Positions 9,060 to 17,919 of a DNA stretch of 64,000 nucleotides are shown here, piece after piece. The stretch spans positions 1,612,001-1,676,000 of the forward strand of contig CAVWLB010000008.1 in the NCBI GenBank assembly GCA_963755695.1. Direction: 5' to 3'. The first letter of the stretch is position 1. Every line of letters starts with the position of its first letter. The notes under the pieces are model-generated. The model was not told the origin of the DNA. It saw only the letters and a program-made list of their open reading frames with translations, and did not search any database. Source of the DNA: QHWT01 sp963755695. Lineage in GTDB: Bacteria > Acidobacteriota > Vicinamibacteria > Vicinamibacterales > 2-12-FULL-66-21. Made by a program: the position numbers and the translations under genes.

Positions 9060-10016
9060 TCAGGCGAGTTTCGTAATCCAGAGCGGAGAGTCTTTGCGGG
9101 GCAAGTCGCACGAACGGCAGACTTCCGGCCCTCCGCTCTCGAGATGCTGTCGACGGACGAGCCGATACGGTTCCGCGTTCCAGATTTCCTGAATCGAGGA
9201 ATGATTCAGGTCGCCCAGGATCGTGCGCCCGTCGAAATCGGCGCAGCACAACGACACGCGGCCATCCCACAGCACCGTGAACGTCAGCCACGGCCGGTAG
9301 CACGGATAGTTGACGTCGGACTCGGTGTTCAGTGTGCCGGCCCAGTTGTGCAGATCGGTGATGTGGATCTTGTCCGCGATGTTGCGCCAGTGCTGAATGA
9401 ACGCCTGCTCGTCGGCCGAATTGTTCTGGCGCACGAACGACAGAATCAGCTTCGGTCGCCGCCGGCCCAGCTCGGCGCGAATGCGCACCAACCGCTCGAC
9501 GTTGGCTATCACCTTGTCGTAGTTGAGGCCGACGCGGGTCGATTCGAACACGTCTTTGCCGCCGGCATCGATGCTGATGTTGATCGCGTCGAGTCCGCCC
9601 TCGATCATGGCGCGGGCCACCCGCTCGGTGATCAGCGATCCGTTGCTGATCATGCCGACTTCCTTGATCCCCTTGTCCTTGGCGTACTTGACCTTCTCGG
9701 TCAGGTGTCGATCGAGGAACGGCTCTCCATAGTTGTGGACCCGCACGTGCGTGATCCCGAGCTCGGCGCACTCGTCGACAATCTTGCGAAACAGGTCGAA
9801 GCTCATCACGCCCTGCCGCCGATGCATGTCGTCGCGCGGGCAGAAGACGCATTTCGCGTTGCAGATATTGGTGCTTTCGATCTGAACGATTTCCGGGAGG
9901 ATCGGCGCGCGATCGCGTCCGGTTGCCAGCAGCAATCGCCGCACGGGCTTCGCATTGCTGCGGAGCGCCGATTCAGCCATGCGCCGCGCGGCCGCCTTGA
10001 GTCCGGTTCGGGCCAT
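9060..10016 (-). CDS. Radical SAM/SPASM-domain protein
   Basis: A 318-residue radical SAM enzyme with the 4Fe-4S cysteines C52, C56 and C59 in NICNAKCVFC, the glycine-rich GEPFLD motif, and ISIDAGGKDVFE for SAM binding. The C-terminal section carries a shortened SPASM-type cysteine set: YPCYRPW, VSLCCADFDG and a terminal VCRSCDLPR, expected to hold an auxiliary iron-sulfur cluster. SPASM enzymes modify peptides, sugars or cofactors. In glycan loci similar proteins are common but rarely characterised, so the substrate is unknown. It lies eleven bases behind the sugar epimerase gene and is the last gene of the upstream operon. Confidence 0.85.
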   Translation of the reverse strand: MARTGLKAAARRMAESALRSNAKPVRRLLLATGRDRAPILPEIVQIESTNICNAKCVFCPRDDMHRRQGVMSFDLFRKIVDECAELGITHVRVHNYGEPFLDRHLTEKVKYAKDKGIKEVGMISNGSLITERVARAMIEGGLDAINISIDAGGKDVFESTRVGLNYDKVIANVERLVRIRAELGRRRPKLILSFVRQNNSADEQAFIQHWRNIADKIHITDLHNWAGTLNTESDVNYPCYRPWLTFTVLWDGRVSLCCADFDGRTILGDLNHSSIQEIWNAEPYRLVRRQHLESGGPEVCRSCDLPRKDSPLWITKLA

Positions 10017-10027
10017 CTCGGGTTCGT

Positions 10028-10990
10028 TTACTGCTCGCGGAAATACGCGATAACGCGCGTCAGGATCTCGTCGAGCTCGACGGTTGGTCGGTAATTCACC
10101 AGCGCGTTGATCTTGGTGATGTCCGGCACCCGCCGCGGCATGTCTTCGAACCCAGACTCGTAGGCCTGGTCGTAGGGGATCGTCACGATTGGTGACGAAC
10201 TGCCCGTCAACTCCTTGATCCGGGCAGCCAACGCGCCAATCGTGATCTCGGAACCGTTACCGATGTTGAAGACCTGCCCGACCGCTCGAGGTTCGTCGAT
10301 CAAGGCTACCATAGCCGCGACCACGTCCCCGACATAGGTGAAGCTGCGCGACTGCGTGCCGTCGCCGAACACGGTGATCGGCTGGCCGGCCAGCGCCTGC
10401 CGGACGAAGTTCGGAATCACCATCCCGTACTGCCCGGTCTGACGCGGTCCCACGGTATTGAACAGGCGGACGATGATCACCGGGAGCTTGCGTTCCTTCC
10501 AGTAAGCAAGGGCGAGGAACTCGTCGATCAACTTGCTGCACGCGTAAGCCCAGCGGTGCTTTGCCGTCGGTCCCAAGACCAGATCCGCATCTTCGTGAAA
10601 CGGCACGTTCGCGCTCTTGCCGTAGACCTCTGACGTCGAGGCAACCAGAACCAGCCTCTTCTTTTTGTTCGCGTGCTTCAGCACCACCTCGGTGCCGTGG
10701 ACGTTCGTCTCGATGGTGTGGACCGGGGCTTCGACGATGAGTTTCACGCCGACGGCCGCCGCGAGATGAACGACGACGTCGGTGCCGTCGATCAGTTCGG
10801 CCAGCAGCGGCTCGTTCGTGACGCTGTCGATCGTGTAATGGAATTTCGGGTTGCGTTTGAGGTGACTGATGTTGTCGATCGATCCGGTGGACAGGTTGTC
10901 GAGCACGAAGACTTCATCGCCGCGCTCCAGCAGCGCCTCCGAGAGGTGGGATCCCACGAACCCGGCGCCGCCGGTGATGAGTACACGCAT
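10028..10990 (-). CDS. NAD-dependent nucleotide-sugar epimerase/dehydratase
   Basis: A 320-residue extended short-chain dehydrogenase. The Rossmann glycine motif GGAGFVG is at residues 7-13, the catalytic serine/threonine region is VASTSEVYG (about 117-125), and the YxxxK pair is Y149/K153. The downstream PRQTGQYGMVIPNFV and FGDGTQSRSFTYVGDV segments are those of UDP-glucose 4-epimerase, UDP-glucuronate decarboxylase and dTDP-glucose dehydratase relatives. It therefore interconverts a nucleotide sugar in the cytoplasm for the neighbouring glycosyltransferases; which sugar cannot be decided from the sequence. Three bases separate it from the following upstream gene, indicating one transcript. 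Confidence 0.88.
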   Translation of the reverse strand: MRVLITGGAGFVGSHLSEALLERGDEVFVLDNLSTGSIDNISHLKRNPKFHYTIDSVTNEPLLAELIDGTDVVVHLAAAVGVKLIVEAPVHTIETNVHGTEVVLKHANKKKRLVLVASTSEVYGKSANVPFHEDADLVLGPTAKHRWAYACSKLIDEFLALAYWKERKLPVIIVRLFNTVGPRQTGQYGMVIPNFVRQALAGQPITVFGDGTQSRSFTYVGDVVAAMVALIDEPRAVGQVFNIGNGSEITIGALAARIKELTGSSSPIVTIPYDQAYESGFEDMPRRVPDITKINALVNYRPTVELDEILTRVIAYFREQ

Positions 10991-10993
10991 GAA

Positions 10994-12817
10994 TTATCGG
11001 TCCTTGGCCAAAGCCAGCACGGCGGCCGCCGCGCGGGCGGCGGCTCCACCACCCTCGTCGGTCACGCCGGGATCCGCCCGGCGGAATTCGGCCACGAACC
11101 TCTCCGTGGCGTGCGCAAGCTGGCGGCGGAATCCCTGATCATACAGGAGTCTCTCGAGAGACGCCCGGATTTCCTCGCGCGAACGCGCTCCGGCCATCGC
11201 GCCTGCATCGACAAACGGCGTCAGGTTGTTCGGCAGTCCGATCACCAGCGAGGGAAGATCCAGCGCGAGCGCGTCAATCGCGACGGTCGAGTTGACGGTG
11301 ACCAGCGCCGAAGCCGCCGCAAGGAGATCGGACAGACGGGCGGACTCGGGCAGGACCTTGACGTTCGGGCCATCGGCCGACTGATATGCGGCTGCTGTTT
11401 CCGCGGGATGCGGCTTGATCGCGAGTTGTACGTCTGGCATCGATCGCACCGCGGCAATGAGGTCCGGCAGCACGGGTGCGGCCTCGCGCTGCTTGGTCGC
11501 GAGCACGATCAGTGGCCGACCGTGAGTGGCGCCCGCCTCGATTCTGGTTTGCTCGATTTGACCGGACGTCCGGCTTCGCACCGAGGCGACGAGCTCATCG
11601 AGCCGCGCGCTGCCGGTGACGCGTAACGACTCCGGCGGAAAGCGTCCCACCGCCGACAGCTGTCGCGCAGCAAACTCGTCGAACAACAAGGTCAGCGCCG
11701 GACGCGGATATCCGCGGTCGTGCTGGTTGAGTGGATCGGGCAGCATTTCATCCGCTTCGTGCCGGTAGTTCAGCCAATGGCGATAGATGAATCCGTGCTG
11801 CAGGCCGACGAGTGGAATGCCGTGCCGGCGGCACTCGAGCGCGAGCGCGCGTCCCCAACCTCCCGCTTCCGCGTAGGTGACCGCGACCTCCGGGGCGAGG
11901 GCGAGAAGCGCCGCGGCAGCTTCGTCCATCGCGCGCACCGACCAGGGAAACTGCAGCAACGCGATGCCCGCAAGTTGACGTCGGACGAGCGGCCAGCAAT
12001 CACAGTCGCGAATCACCGCGTGGGCCCGCATGTCCGGACTCGAGCAGAGCGCATGACGGATACGGTGACGGGCGCGCCACATCGCCCGCGCCGAGCGAAG
12101 TGCGCGAGTTGGCGCGTAGCGTTCGATTGGCACGATGCCGGAAGTGTGGTCGGTTCTCAGCGCGTGCCACCATCGTCGCGCCCGGAAATTCGTCCGCGGT
12201 CCGACGCCGACGTAGTGCACCGCACCCTGTGTGAGACTCCTTTCGATTTCGCGCAGCACCGGTCCGATGTACGCCTCGGCGCTCCCGTCACCCGCGTCGT
12301 TCCGCCAGAACGCGCGATGCACGAACGCTGCGACTCCACCTCTCGACCGCGGAGGGCTTGCAGCACGCAGCCTCGATAGAAACGCGCCAGCCGCCAGCGC
12401 CGCGGCGCGGAGATCCATTCGGGCGACGTCAGGCGGCATCATGCTGTGCGCATTCCCGACGAAGCGGACCCGGCGTGTGCGACACAGCTCGGCGACCACT
12501 CCCGGATATCGTTCGCTCACGACCGCCACCGTCAGCGGCCGCTCGCGCGCGACGAGCGCGTCGAAGGCGGCAATGGTTCGCATCAGGCCGAGCACGACCT
12601 GTTCCTTGTGGAGATATAGCTCGGCAAACCACCAGAGGGAATCGCCCCTGCACGTGAATCGTGAGCGCAGCGGTACGCCGTCGACCCGCAAGTGACGAAG
12701 CGCCTTGATCCACCCGTAGCTGTCCTCGTGCGCCTGCTCCTCGAGGCTCGAATCGAGGTAGGCAAAGAGATCGACCTCGCGCGCGCCGAATCCACCCTCG
12801 ATGCGAAGGGCAGTCAC
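10994..12817 (-). CDS. GT-B-fold surface-glycan transferase, CDP-glycerol-transferase/LpxB-like
   Basis: A 607-residue protein without membrane segments. The C-terminal half has a GT-B/UDP-GlcNAc-2-epimerase-like fold: GIPLVGLQHGFIYR (acceptor-side histidine), PLIVLATKQRE at the start of the donor domain, LAIKPHPAE, and VTVNSTVAIDALALDLPSLV, the serine/threonine-rich phosphate-binding segment typical of CDP-glycerol glycerophosphotransferases and capsule Kps-type transferases. The N-terminal about 250 residues are not recognisable. The most likely role is transfer of a sugar or polyol phosphate during glycan assembly. Its ATG overlaps the stop of the GT9 gene by four bases. Confidence 0.65.
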   Translation of the reverse strand: MTALRIEGGFGAREVDLFAYLDSSLEEQAHEDSYGWIKALRHLRVDGVPLRSRFTCRGDSLWWFAELYLHKEQVVLGLMRTIAAFDALVARERPLTVAVVSERYPGVVAELCRTRRVRFVGNAHSMMPPDVARMDLRAAALAAGAFLSRLRAASPPRSRGGVAAFVHRAFWRNDAGDGSAEAYIGPVLREIERSLTQGAVHYVGVGPRTNFRARRWWHALRTDHTSGIVPIERYAPTRALRSARAMWRARHRIRHALCSSPDMRAHAVIRDCDCWPLVRRQLAGIALLQFPWSVRAMDEAAAALLALAPEVAVTYAEAGGWGRALALECRRHGIPLVGLQHGFIYRHWLNYRHEADEMLPDPLNQHDRGYPRPALTLLFDEFAARQLSAVGRFPPESLRVTGSARLDELVASVRSRTSGQIEQTRIEAGATHGRPLIVLATKQREAAPVLPDLIAAVRSMPDVQLAIKPHPAETAAAYQSADGPNVKVLPESARLSDLLAAASALVTVNSTVAIDALALDLPSLVIGLPNNLTPFVDAGAMAGARSREEIRASLERLLYDQGFRRQLAHATERFVAEFRRADPGVTDEGGGAAARAAAAVLALAKDR

Positions 12818-14016
12818 GACTGCCGATCCTGCGCTTTAAAGGCGGAAGTTGCCGGATCGTGCTCTGCGAGCACGTCGTCGATCGCATGGATCACCTGCGC
12901 GACGGCGATTCCTCCAAGGCAGTCAGGCGTGTGGCCGGTGCACCGTACTGGAGGCAGGCGGATGCGATTGCACGGGCTGCATGGCAGATCGATGCGGACG
13001 ATGCGACTCCGTGGACCGCGTGGAGCGTAACGTGCGGCATCCGAAGGACCAAAGATTGCGACGATTGGCGTGCCAACCGCGTCAGCCAGATGCATCGGGC
13101 CGGTGTCGCCGGTCACCAGGAGATCGAGCTCCATGAGGGTTGCGGCAAGGGTGACCAGATCGACCCGTCCCGACAGGTCGAGCACGCGGTCGGACGGCAA
13201 TTCTCGCTTGACGACCTCGACCTGGGCGCGATCTTCGGGCGCACCGGTCAGGATGATCACAGCATTCCGATCCACGATCATTCGCGCGGCGATCTCGGCG
13301 AATCGCGTCTCCGGCCATTGTTTGACCGGCCTTCCGCCGCTGACGTGGATGCCGATTCGTACCCCTGCCGGCAGGGTGTGCAGGAGGCGCCCGGCTTCTG
13401 TCCGCGCCGGTTCAGGCAGCACGAGCATCGAGGCGCCGGTTGCCGGTGCGGAACCCGCCAGCGCCGCGCGGACGAGGGCGACCGCGTTGTCGGTCGTGTG
13501 CGCGCGCTGATCGTACTCGAGCGCGAGATCGAGCAACGCGCCGCCGCCGCCGCTGGCGAATCCGGCGAGCCGCCTGGCGCCCGCGGCCACGGCCAGCAGG
13601 TTGCCGCGGATGTCCGGTTCGAAGTTGATGGCCAGGTCGTAGTCGCGCGACCGCCATGAGCGCGCTTCGCGAATCAAGGCCAGGGGCGTGCGTCCGTCGC
13701 CCTCGCGCGTGAGCCACGCGGCATCGAGGGTTTCGATTCGATCGATGCCGCGGATCGATCGCGCGATCTCGCGGTTCCAGCTGCCGACGACGAGGTCGAT
13801 GGCTGCACCAGGCGCGAGCGCGCGGAGCTCGGTCAGCGCCGGGATCGTCATGATCAGGTCGCCAATTCGTTCGAGGCGAAGGCAGAGGATTCGTTTCGGC
13901 GGGTCAGTTGCTGCCCGGCGCAGGGCACGCCGCACCAGTGCCGCAGGCCACAGCGCAGCATCAGCCGCGGCAACGAGCGTGCGCTCCCGGCGATTGTAGA
14001 TGTTGAGCCGAGCCAT
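12814..14016 (-). CDS. GT9 heptosyltransferase-like glycosyltransferase
   Basis: A 400-residue soluble GT-B enzyme of family GT9. N-terminal LCLRLERIGDLIMTIPAL is the diagnostic first motif of LPS heptosyltransferases; the C-terminal domain has IGIHVSGGRPVKQWP (donor phosphate binding), VIILTGAPEDRAQ, and LLVTGDTGPMHLADAVGTP, the conserved ADP-heptose pocket. A cysteine-rich stretch (LPCSPCNRIRLPPVRC) close to the C-terminus is common in this family. It probably adds heptose or a related sugar to an LPS core or O-unit on the cytoplasmic face. Nineteen bases separate its start from the stop of the preceding GT39-like gene. Confidence 0.88.
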   Translation of the reverse strand: MARLNIYNRRERTLVAAADAALWPAALVRRALRRAATDPPKRILCLRLERIGDLIMTIPALTELRALAPGAAIDLVVGSWNREIARSIRGIDRIETLDAAWLTREGDGRTPLALIREARSWRSRDYDLAINFEPDIRGNLLAVAAGARRLAGFASGGGGALLDLALEYDQRAHTTDNAVALVRAALAGSAPATGASMLVLPEPARTEAGRLLHTLPAGVRIGIHVSGGRPVKQWPETRFAEIAARMIVDRNAVIILTGAPEDRAQVEVVKRELPSDRVLDLSGRVDLVTLAATLMELDLLVTGDTGPMHLADAVGTPIVAIFGPSDAARYAPRGPRSRIVRIDLPCSPCNRIRLPPVRCTGHTPDCLGGIAVAQVIHAIDDVLAEHDPATSAFKAQDRQS

Positions 14017-14035
14017 CGTGTTGCTGGCCGGGGCG

Positions 14036-16513
14036 CTATCTTACCGCCACGCGATCGACCATGACGCCCAGGTCGCGGTCGTCTTCCGTGCCGAGCGTCT
14101 GCTGCGGATTCCAAAGGGTCGTGCGGATTGTCACGCGCACCGGTTCGCCGCGTGCGGCGGCGCTCGCGGCGACATCAGCGGGGATCGAAAAGTCGTACTC
14201 GGCGAAGCCGTCACCCACGCGCATCGTGCCCAGCGGACGGTCGCCCACCAGGACTGTGACGTCCGCGGGGGGCGCCGCGGCCGGGCGACCGCCGTTGCTC
14301 ATCCACATCGCAAGCGTCCGATCCTGAGCGGTCATGTCCGTGACTATCAGGAACGACTGATCCTGCGACCATCTGAATGTTCGGCCTTCAGTCCGTTCCC
14401 TGGCGTTGAACCGAAGGACATTGAGGTCGTCGTTCAGACCCACGTCGAGGTCGAATGGCCGGCGGCCCTGCGCCGGCGTAAAGGCGTACATGGTGTAGTC
14501 GAATTTCATGTCCCGTGCGCCTCGCGGGTACCGGTCGCTCGTGATCTCGTACTCTGGCACCTGGAACCGATCGCTCGACGTGGGCTCGACGCTCCATTTC
14601 GACGACAACAGATCGCTGCCTCCCGCTCCCATGAACAGCACCCGGTGATACCGCGTCTGCGCCCACTCGAGAAAGGCATTGAAGGTCGGCTTGTCGGGCG
14701 CGGCGGACGCCAGCACCAGCAGGTTCTTCGCATATATGTAAGCGAGCGGCAACGCGAGCAGGTGCACGTTCGAAGTGTCTCGAGACTCGACGACAACCAG
14801 ATCGTCGGCGCCGATGTGCGACGCGAGTTGTTCCAGCTTGGGGATGACGCCCGCGTACTCGACGTGCGCAAGCACCGGCTTGGCTACACGCAGGTAGTCG
14901 TTTGCCAGCAGCGCGAGAAAGACGACCCCGATTGGGCCGCGGATTGCGCGAGTGACGAGCAGGCGACCACGAACGCCGGTGAGCGCGGCGCCGCCGGCGA
15001 GGAGCAGCGTCGCCGGCAGGATCACCGGGAGAAACCGGCGGGCCATCCAGAAGTGCACGGGCACGATGTGAAGCTTGTAGAAGAAAAAGAGCGCGAACGC
15101 CGCAATCGTGCAGAGGAACGCGGGGTCGCGCCAGAACAATGCCCGCGAGACGAGCACGTATCCAACCAGCGCTGCGATGAGCGCCGGGGTCGTCACGTAA
15201 TACACGGCAAACGTTCTCAGCGCGTAGGCGTCGTAGGCTGCGAGCTTGCCGCCGGGTTGGCGGAAATAGAGCGCGTAAATCGCCAGGAAGACGACGGTCG
15301 TGGCCAGCAGCGTTGGCGTCCACGCCACCACACGGTCGGAGATAGCCGGGATGCGTGAGGCTGCAAGCCACAGGACCGCGGCGACGATCACGCCGGCAGC
15401 AATCAGGCCCTGCTGCCACCAGGCGAGATATGAAATGAAGACTCGTGGAAGCTCGAAATAGGCACGCATCGGCCCGAGCAGGTACCACGAGCAGAGCGCC
15501 ACCGCGACGATGAGCGGAAGCCAGAAAGTCCAGCGCAGGCGGTGTCCAGCGATGTAGCCGAGCGTCAGCCCTGCTCCGACCGATGCAATGGCGATGAGCG
15601 AGTCGATTCGTAGGAACAGGAGCAGTCCGAGCAGGGCGCCGGCGACCGGGGCAAAGAAGGCGTCACCATCCACCTGTGCGCGCGCGTTGGCGAGCAAGGC
15701 CGCAAACAGCAGCGCCTGCATGACGAGCTCGGCGTTTGGATAGCGGGCGAAGAAGACCTCCGTCGCGTTCAACGCGAGCAGCAACGCACCGGCGGCGGCG
15801 GCCGGTTTGCCAAGCAGCCGCGCACCTGCAAAATAGACGGCCAGAACGCCGAGAATCGCCCAGATGCCGGAGGTTCGACGCGCGCCAGTGAGACCATCGA
15901 TGCCGTAGCCGATGGCAATCGACGCCGGAAAGAGGTGGGGAAACTGGCCGACGACCAGACCCTGGTCCGGCGCCTGCACGAAGAAGCCCATGAAGCGGAG
16001 GCTGTAGTAGTCCCGGCGCTCATGCGACGGAATAAACAGGTCGCGGGCGAACGGCGGCAGCGACGCGACCACCTGATCGTTGATGACCAGCGCGCCGCGC
16101 TGCGCGATCTGGATCCCTTCGTTCATGTAGACGCCGGGATCCTTGCCGCCGATGATGTACTCCGCCGGCGGAAAGAATCTCCAGCAGCCGATCAGGATCA
16201 GGCCAATCGGAATCAGTGTGGTGGGGCCAGGCAGGCGCGCCGCGGCGCCGAGCCGCAGCCGCAGTCGGGCCGCGACCGCGATTGCAGCAGCAATCGACAG
16301 ATCGGCGATCATCAGCCGCCGGAAGCTGTAACGGTGCGCCGCGGCCAGCGCCAGCACGATGGCCAGCGACGTCGCCACGCTGAGCACCACCGCCCAGAAC
16401 GCGCGCTCGTCGGCGCCGAGCGATGCGCGCCGATCGCGGTTCCCCCATGGAGCCCTGAACAGCACCGCGCCGGGAAGCCAGGCGACGACCAGCAGCGACA
16501 GGATGATCGTCAT
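14036..16513 (-). CDS. Large GT39/ArnT-like membrane glycosyltransferase with C-terminal beta domain
   Basis: An 825-residue protein from the ATG at 16513, whose A is shared with the TGA of the MBOAT gene (TGATG). Upstream in-frame starts fall inside the MBOAT gene and encode arginine-rich nonsense, so I reject them. About eleven to thirteen membrane helices occupy the first about 570 residues. A periplasmic motif GGKDPGVYMNEGIQIA just after helix 4 holds the acidic residue expected in GT-C enzymes. The last about 230 residues are soluble and beta-rich (LVVVESRDTSNVH, then VTVLVGDRPLG), probably a periplasmic carbohydrate-binding-like domain. It probably attaches a sugar from a polyprenyl-phosphate donor to the nascent glycan. 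Exact specificity unknown. Confidence 0.72.
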   Translation of the reverse strand: MTIILSLLVVAWLPGAVLFRAPWGNRDRRASLGADERAFWAVVLSVATSLAIVLALAAAHRYSFRRLMIADLSIAAAIAVAARLRLRLGAAARLPGPTTLIPIGLILIGCWRFFPPAEYIIGGKDPGVYMNEGIQIAQRGALVINDQVVASLPPFARDLFIPSHERRDYYSLRFMGFFVQAPDQGLVVGQFPHLFPASIAIGYGIDGLTGARRTSGIWAILGVLAVYFAGARLLGKPAAAAGALLLALNATEVFFARYPNAELVMQALLFAALLANARAQVDGDAFFAPVAGALLGLLLFLRIDSLIAIASVGAGLTLGYIAGHRLRWTFWLPLIVAVALCSWYLLGPMRAYFELPRVFISYLAWWQQGLIAAGVIVAAVLWLAASRIPAISDRVVAWTPTLLATTVVFLAIYALYFRQPGGKLAAYDAYALRTFAVYYVTTPALIAALVGYVLVSRALFWRDPAFLCTIAAFALFFFYKLHIVPVHFWMARRFLPVILPATLLLAGGAALTGVRGRLLVTRAIRGPIGVVFLALLANDYLRVAKPVLAHVEYAGVIPKLEQLASHIGADDLVVVESRDTSNVHLLALPLAYIYAKNLLVLASAAPDKPTFNAFLEWAQTRYHRVLFMGAGGSDLLSSKWSVEPTSSDRFQVPEYEITSDRYPRGARDMKFDYTMYAFTPAQGRRPFDLDVGLNDDLNVLRFNARERTEGRTFRWSQDQSFLIVTDMTAQDRTLAMWMSNGGRPAAAPPADVTVLVGDRPLGTMRVGDGFAEYDFSIPADVAASAAARGEPVRVTIRTTLWNPQQTLGTEDDRDLGVMVDRVAVR

Positions 16514-17919
16514 CAGAACTGAAAGTAGATGAACTCGGATCCGCCGAAGTTCCCGAACAGCAGGATCAGATAGATCGTTGCCACGTACACCGTGTAGCGG
16601 ACCGCCGCCGGCATGCGCGGGACGACCAGCACATCGTCGGTGCGTGCTTCGAGCGCGTGGATGATCAGCAGCGGCACGGAGTAGAGCAGCAACGGCAGCA
16701 TCAAGCCGGTGACATCGGCCGTGGCTGGCGCGACATTCGCGAACAGACTCCGCGCCAGCGAGACCAGGCCGCCGAGCGACGGTGCGCGAAAGATCATCCA
16801 GCCCACGCATGTCAGGTGGAACATCATCCACCAGGCGACGATGCGGGCGGCGCGACTACCAATCGTGGCAATCGACGGTGCGAAGGGACGATAGGCAATC
16901 AACAGCAGACCCTGGTAGAGGCCCCACAGAACGAACGTCCACGCCGCGCCATGCCACAGCCCGCCAAGCAGCATGGTGATGAGCAGGTTGCGCTGGGTCT
17001 TCCACGCCGGTCCACGGCTGCCGCCGAGCGGGATGTACAAGTAGTCGCGCAGCCACGTCGACAGGCTGATGTGCCAGTGACGCCAGAATTCCTGCGGCGT
17101 GAGCACCAGGTAAGGGAATCGGAAATTCTCAATCAGCTCGATGCCCATCAGCTTCGACGTGCCCCGGGCAATGTTCGAGTACCCCGCGAAGTCGCCGTAG
17201 ATCTGAAACGCGAACGCATAGGTCCCGAGCAACACGTTGATGCCCGTCTCGTGCGCCCCGGGAGCGAATACCCGCGACGCGAGCGGCGCCAGGTTGTCGG
17301 CGACGAAGATCTTCTGAAAGAAGCCCCACGCGATCAGCCAGAGCCCCTCCCGGATCTGCGCGGAGGTCACCTGCCGAGGCGTCGCGATCTGCGGCAGCAG
17401 TCTGGTCGCGCGCAGGATCGGGCCGGCGACGAGGTGCGGGAAATAGGCGACGAAGACCGCGAAATCCAGCAGCTTGCGGGTCGGCGGAATCTCGCGGCGA
17501 TACACGTCGATGACGTAACTCATCGTCACGAAGGTATAGAAGGAGATGCCCACCGGCAGCAAGACACGCAGGGTGACGAAATCGAGTCGCCAGCCAAGCG
17601 CCCCGAAAATGACGTGCAGGTTGTCGGCAAAGAAGTTGAAGTACTTGAAAAAGCCCAGGAGCGTCAGATTGAAGCCGATGCTCAGCCACATCACGGCACG
17701 ACGGCGCCGCGGCTCGTGAATCGCGCCGAGCGCAAGACCGCACGTGTAGTCGACCAGGGTCGAGGCGACGAGCAGACCGAGGAAGCGGTAGTCCCAGGCG
17801 GCATAGAAGTAATAGCTGGCAACCAGAAGCAGCCAGTTCTGTCCCCGGTGCGGAAGCAGGCGGTAGAGCGCAGAGACGACGAGGAAGAACCAGACGAAGT
17901 GGAGCGAGTTAAAAACCAT
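16513..17919 (-). CDS. MBOAT-family O-acyltransferase (AlgI-like)
   Basis: A 468-residue membrane-bound O-acyltransferase with about eleven membrane segments. It has the family hallmarks: the N-terminal SYYFYAAWDYRF, the internal GFFKYFNFF, PVGISFYTFVTMSYVID, and the catalytic region QEFWRHWHISLSTWLRDYLY, with the invariant active-site histidine later in GGLWHGAAWTF. Enzymes such as AlgI, PatA and DltB transfer acyl groups across the inner membrane to sugars or teichoic acid. The adjacent SGNH protein is its usual periplasmic partner that completes acyl transfer, so this pair most likely acetylates the surface polysaccharide made by the locus. Starts eleven bases inside the end of the SGNH gene. 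Confidence 0.9.
   Translation of the reverse strand: MVFNSLHFVWFFLVVSALYRLLPHRGQNWLLLVASYYFYAAWDYRFLGLLVASTLVDYTCGLALGAIHEPRRRRAVMWLSIGFNLTLLGFFKYFNFFADNLHVIFGALGWRLDFVTLRVLLPVGISFYTFVTMSYVIDVYRREIPPTRKLLDFAVFVAYFPHLVAGPILRATRLLPQIATPRQVTSAQIREGLWLIAWGFFQKIFVADNLAPLASRVFAPGAHETGINVLLGTYAFAFQIYGDFAGYSNIARGTSKLMGIELIENFRFPYLVLTPQEFWRHWHISLSTWLRDYLYIPLGGSRGPAWKTQRNLLITMLLGGLWHGAAWTFVLWGLYQGLLLIAYRPFAPSIATIGSRAARIVAWWMMFHLTCVGWMIFRAPSLGGLVSLARSLFANVAPATADVTGLMLPLLLYSVPLLIIHALEARTDDVLVVPRMPAAVRYTVYVATIYLILLFGNFGGSEFIYFQF

Noticed and set aside
16514..16831. N-terminal extension of the large GT39-like protein
   Set aside because: It lies wholly inside the MBOAT gene, is arginine-rich and precedes a proper hydrophobic start at 16513.
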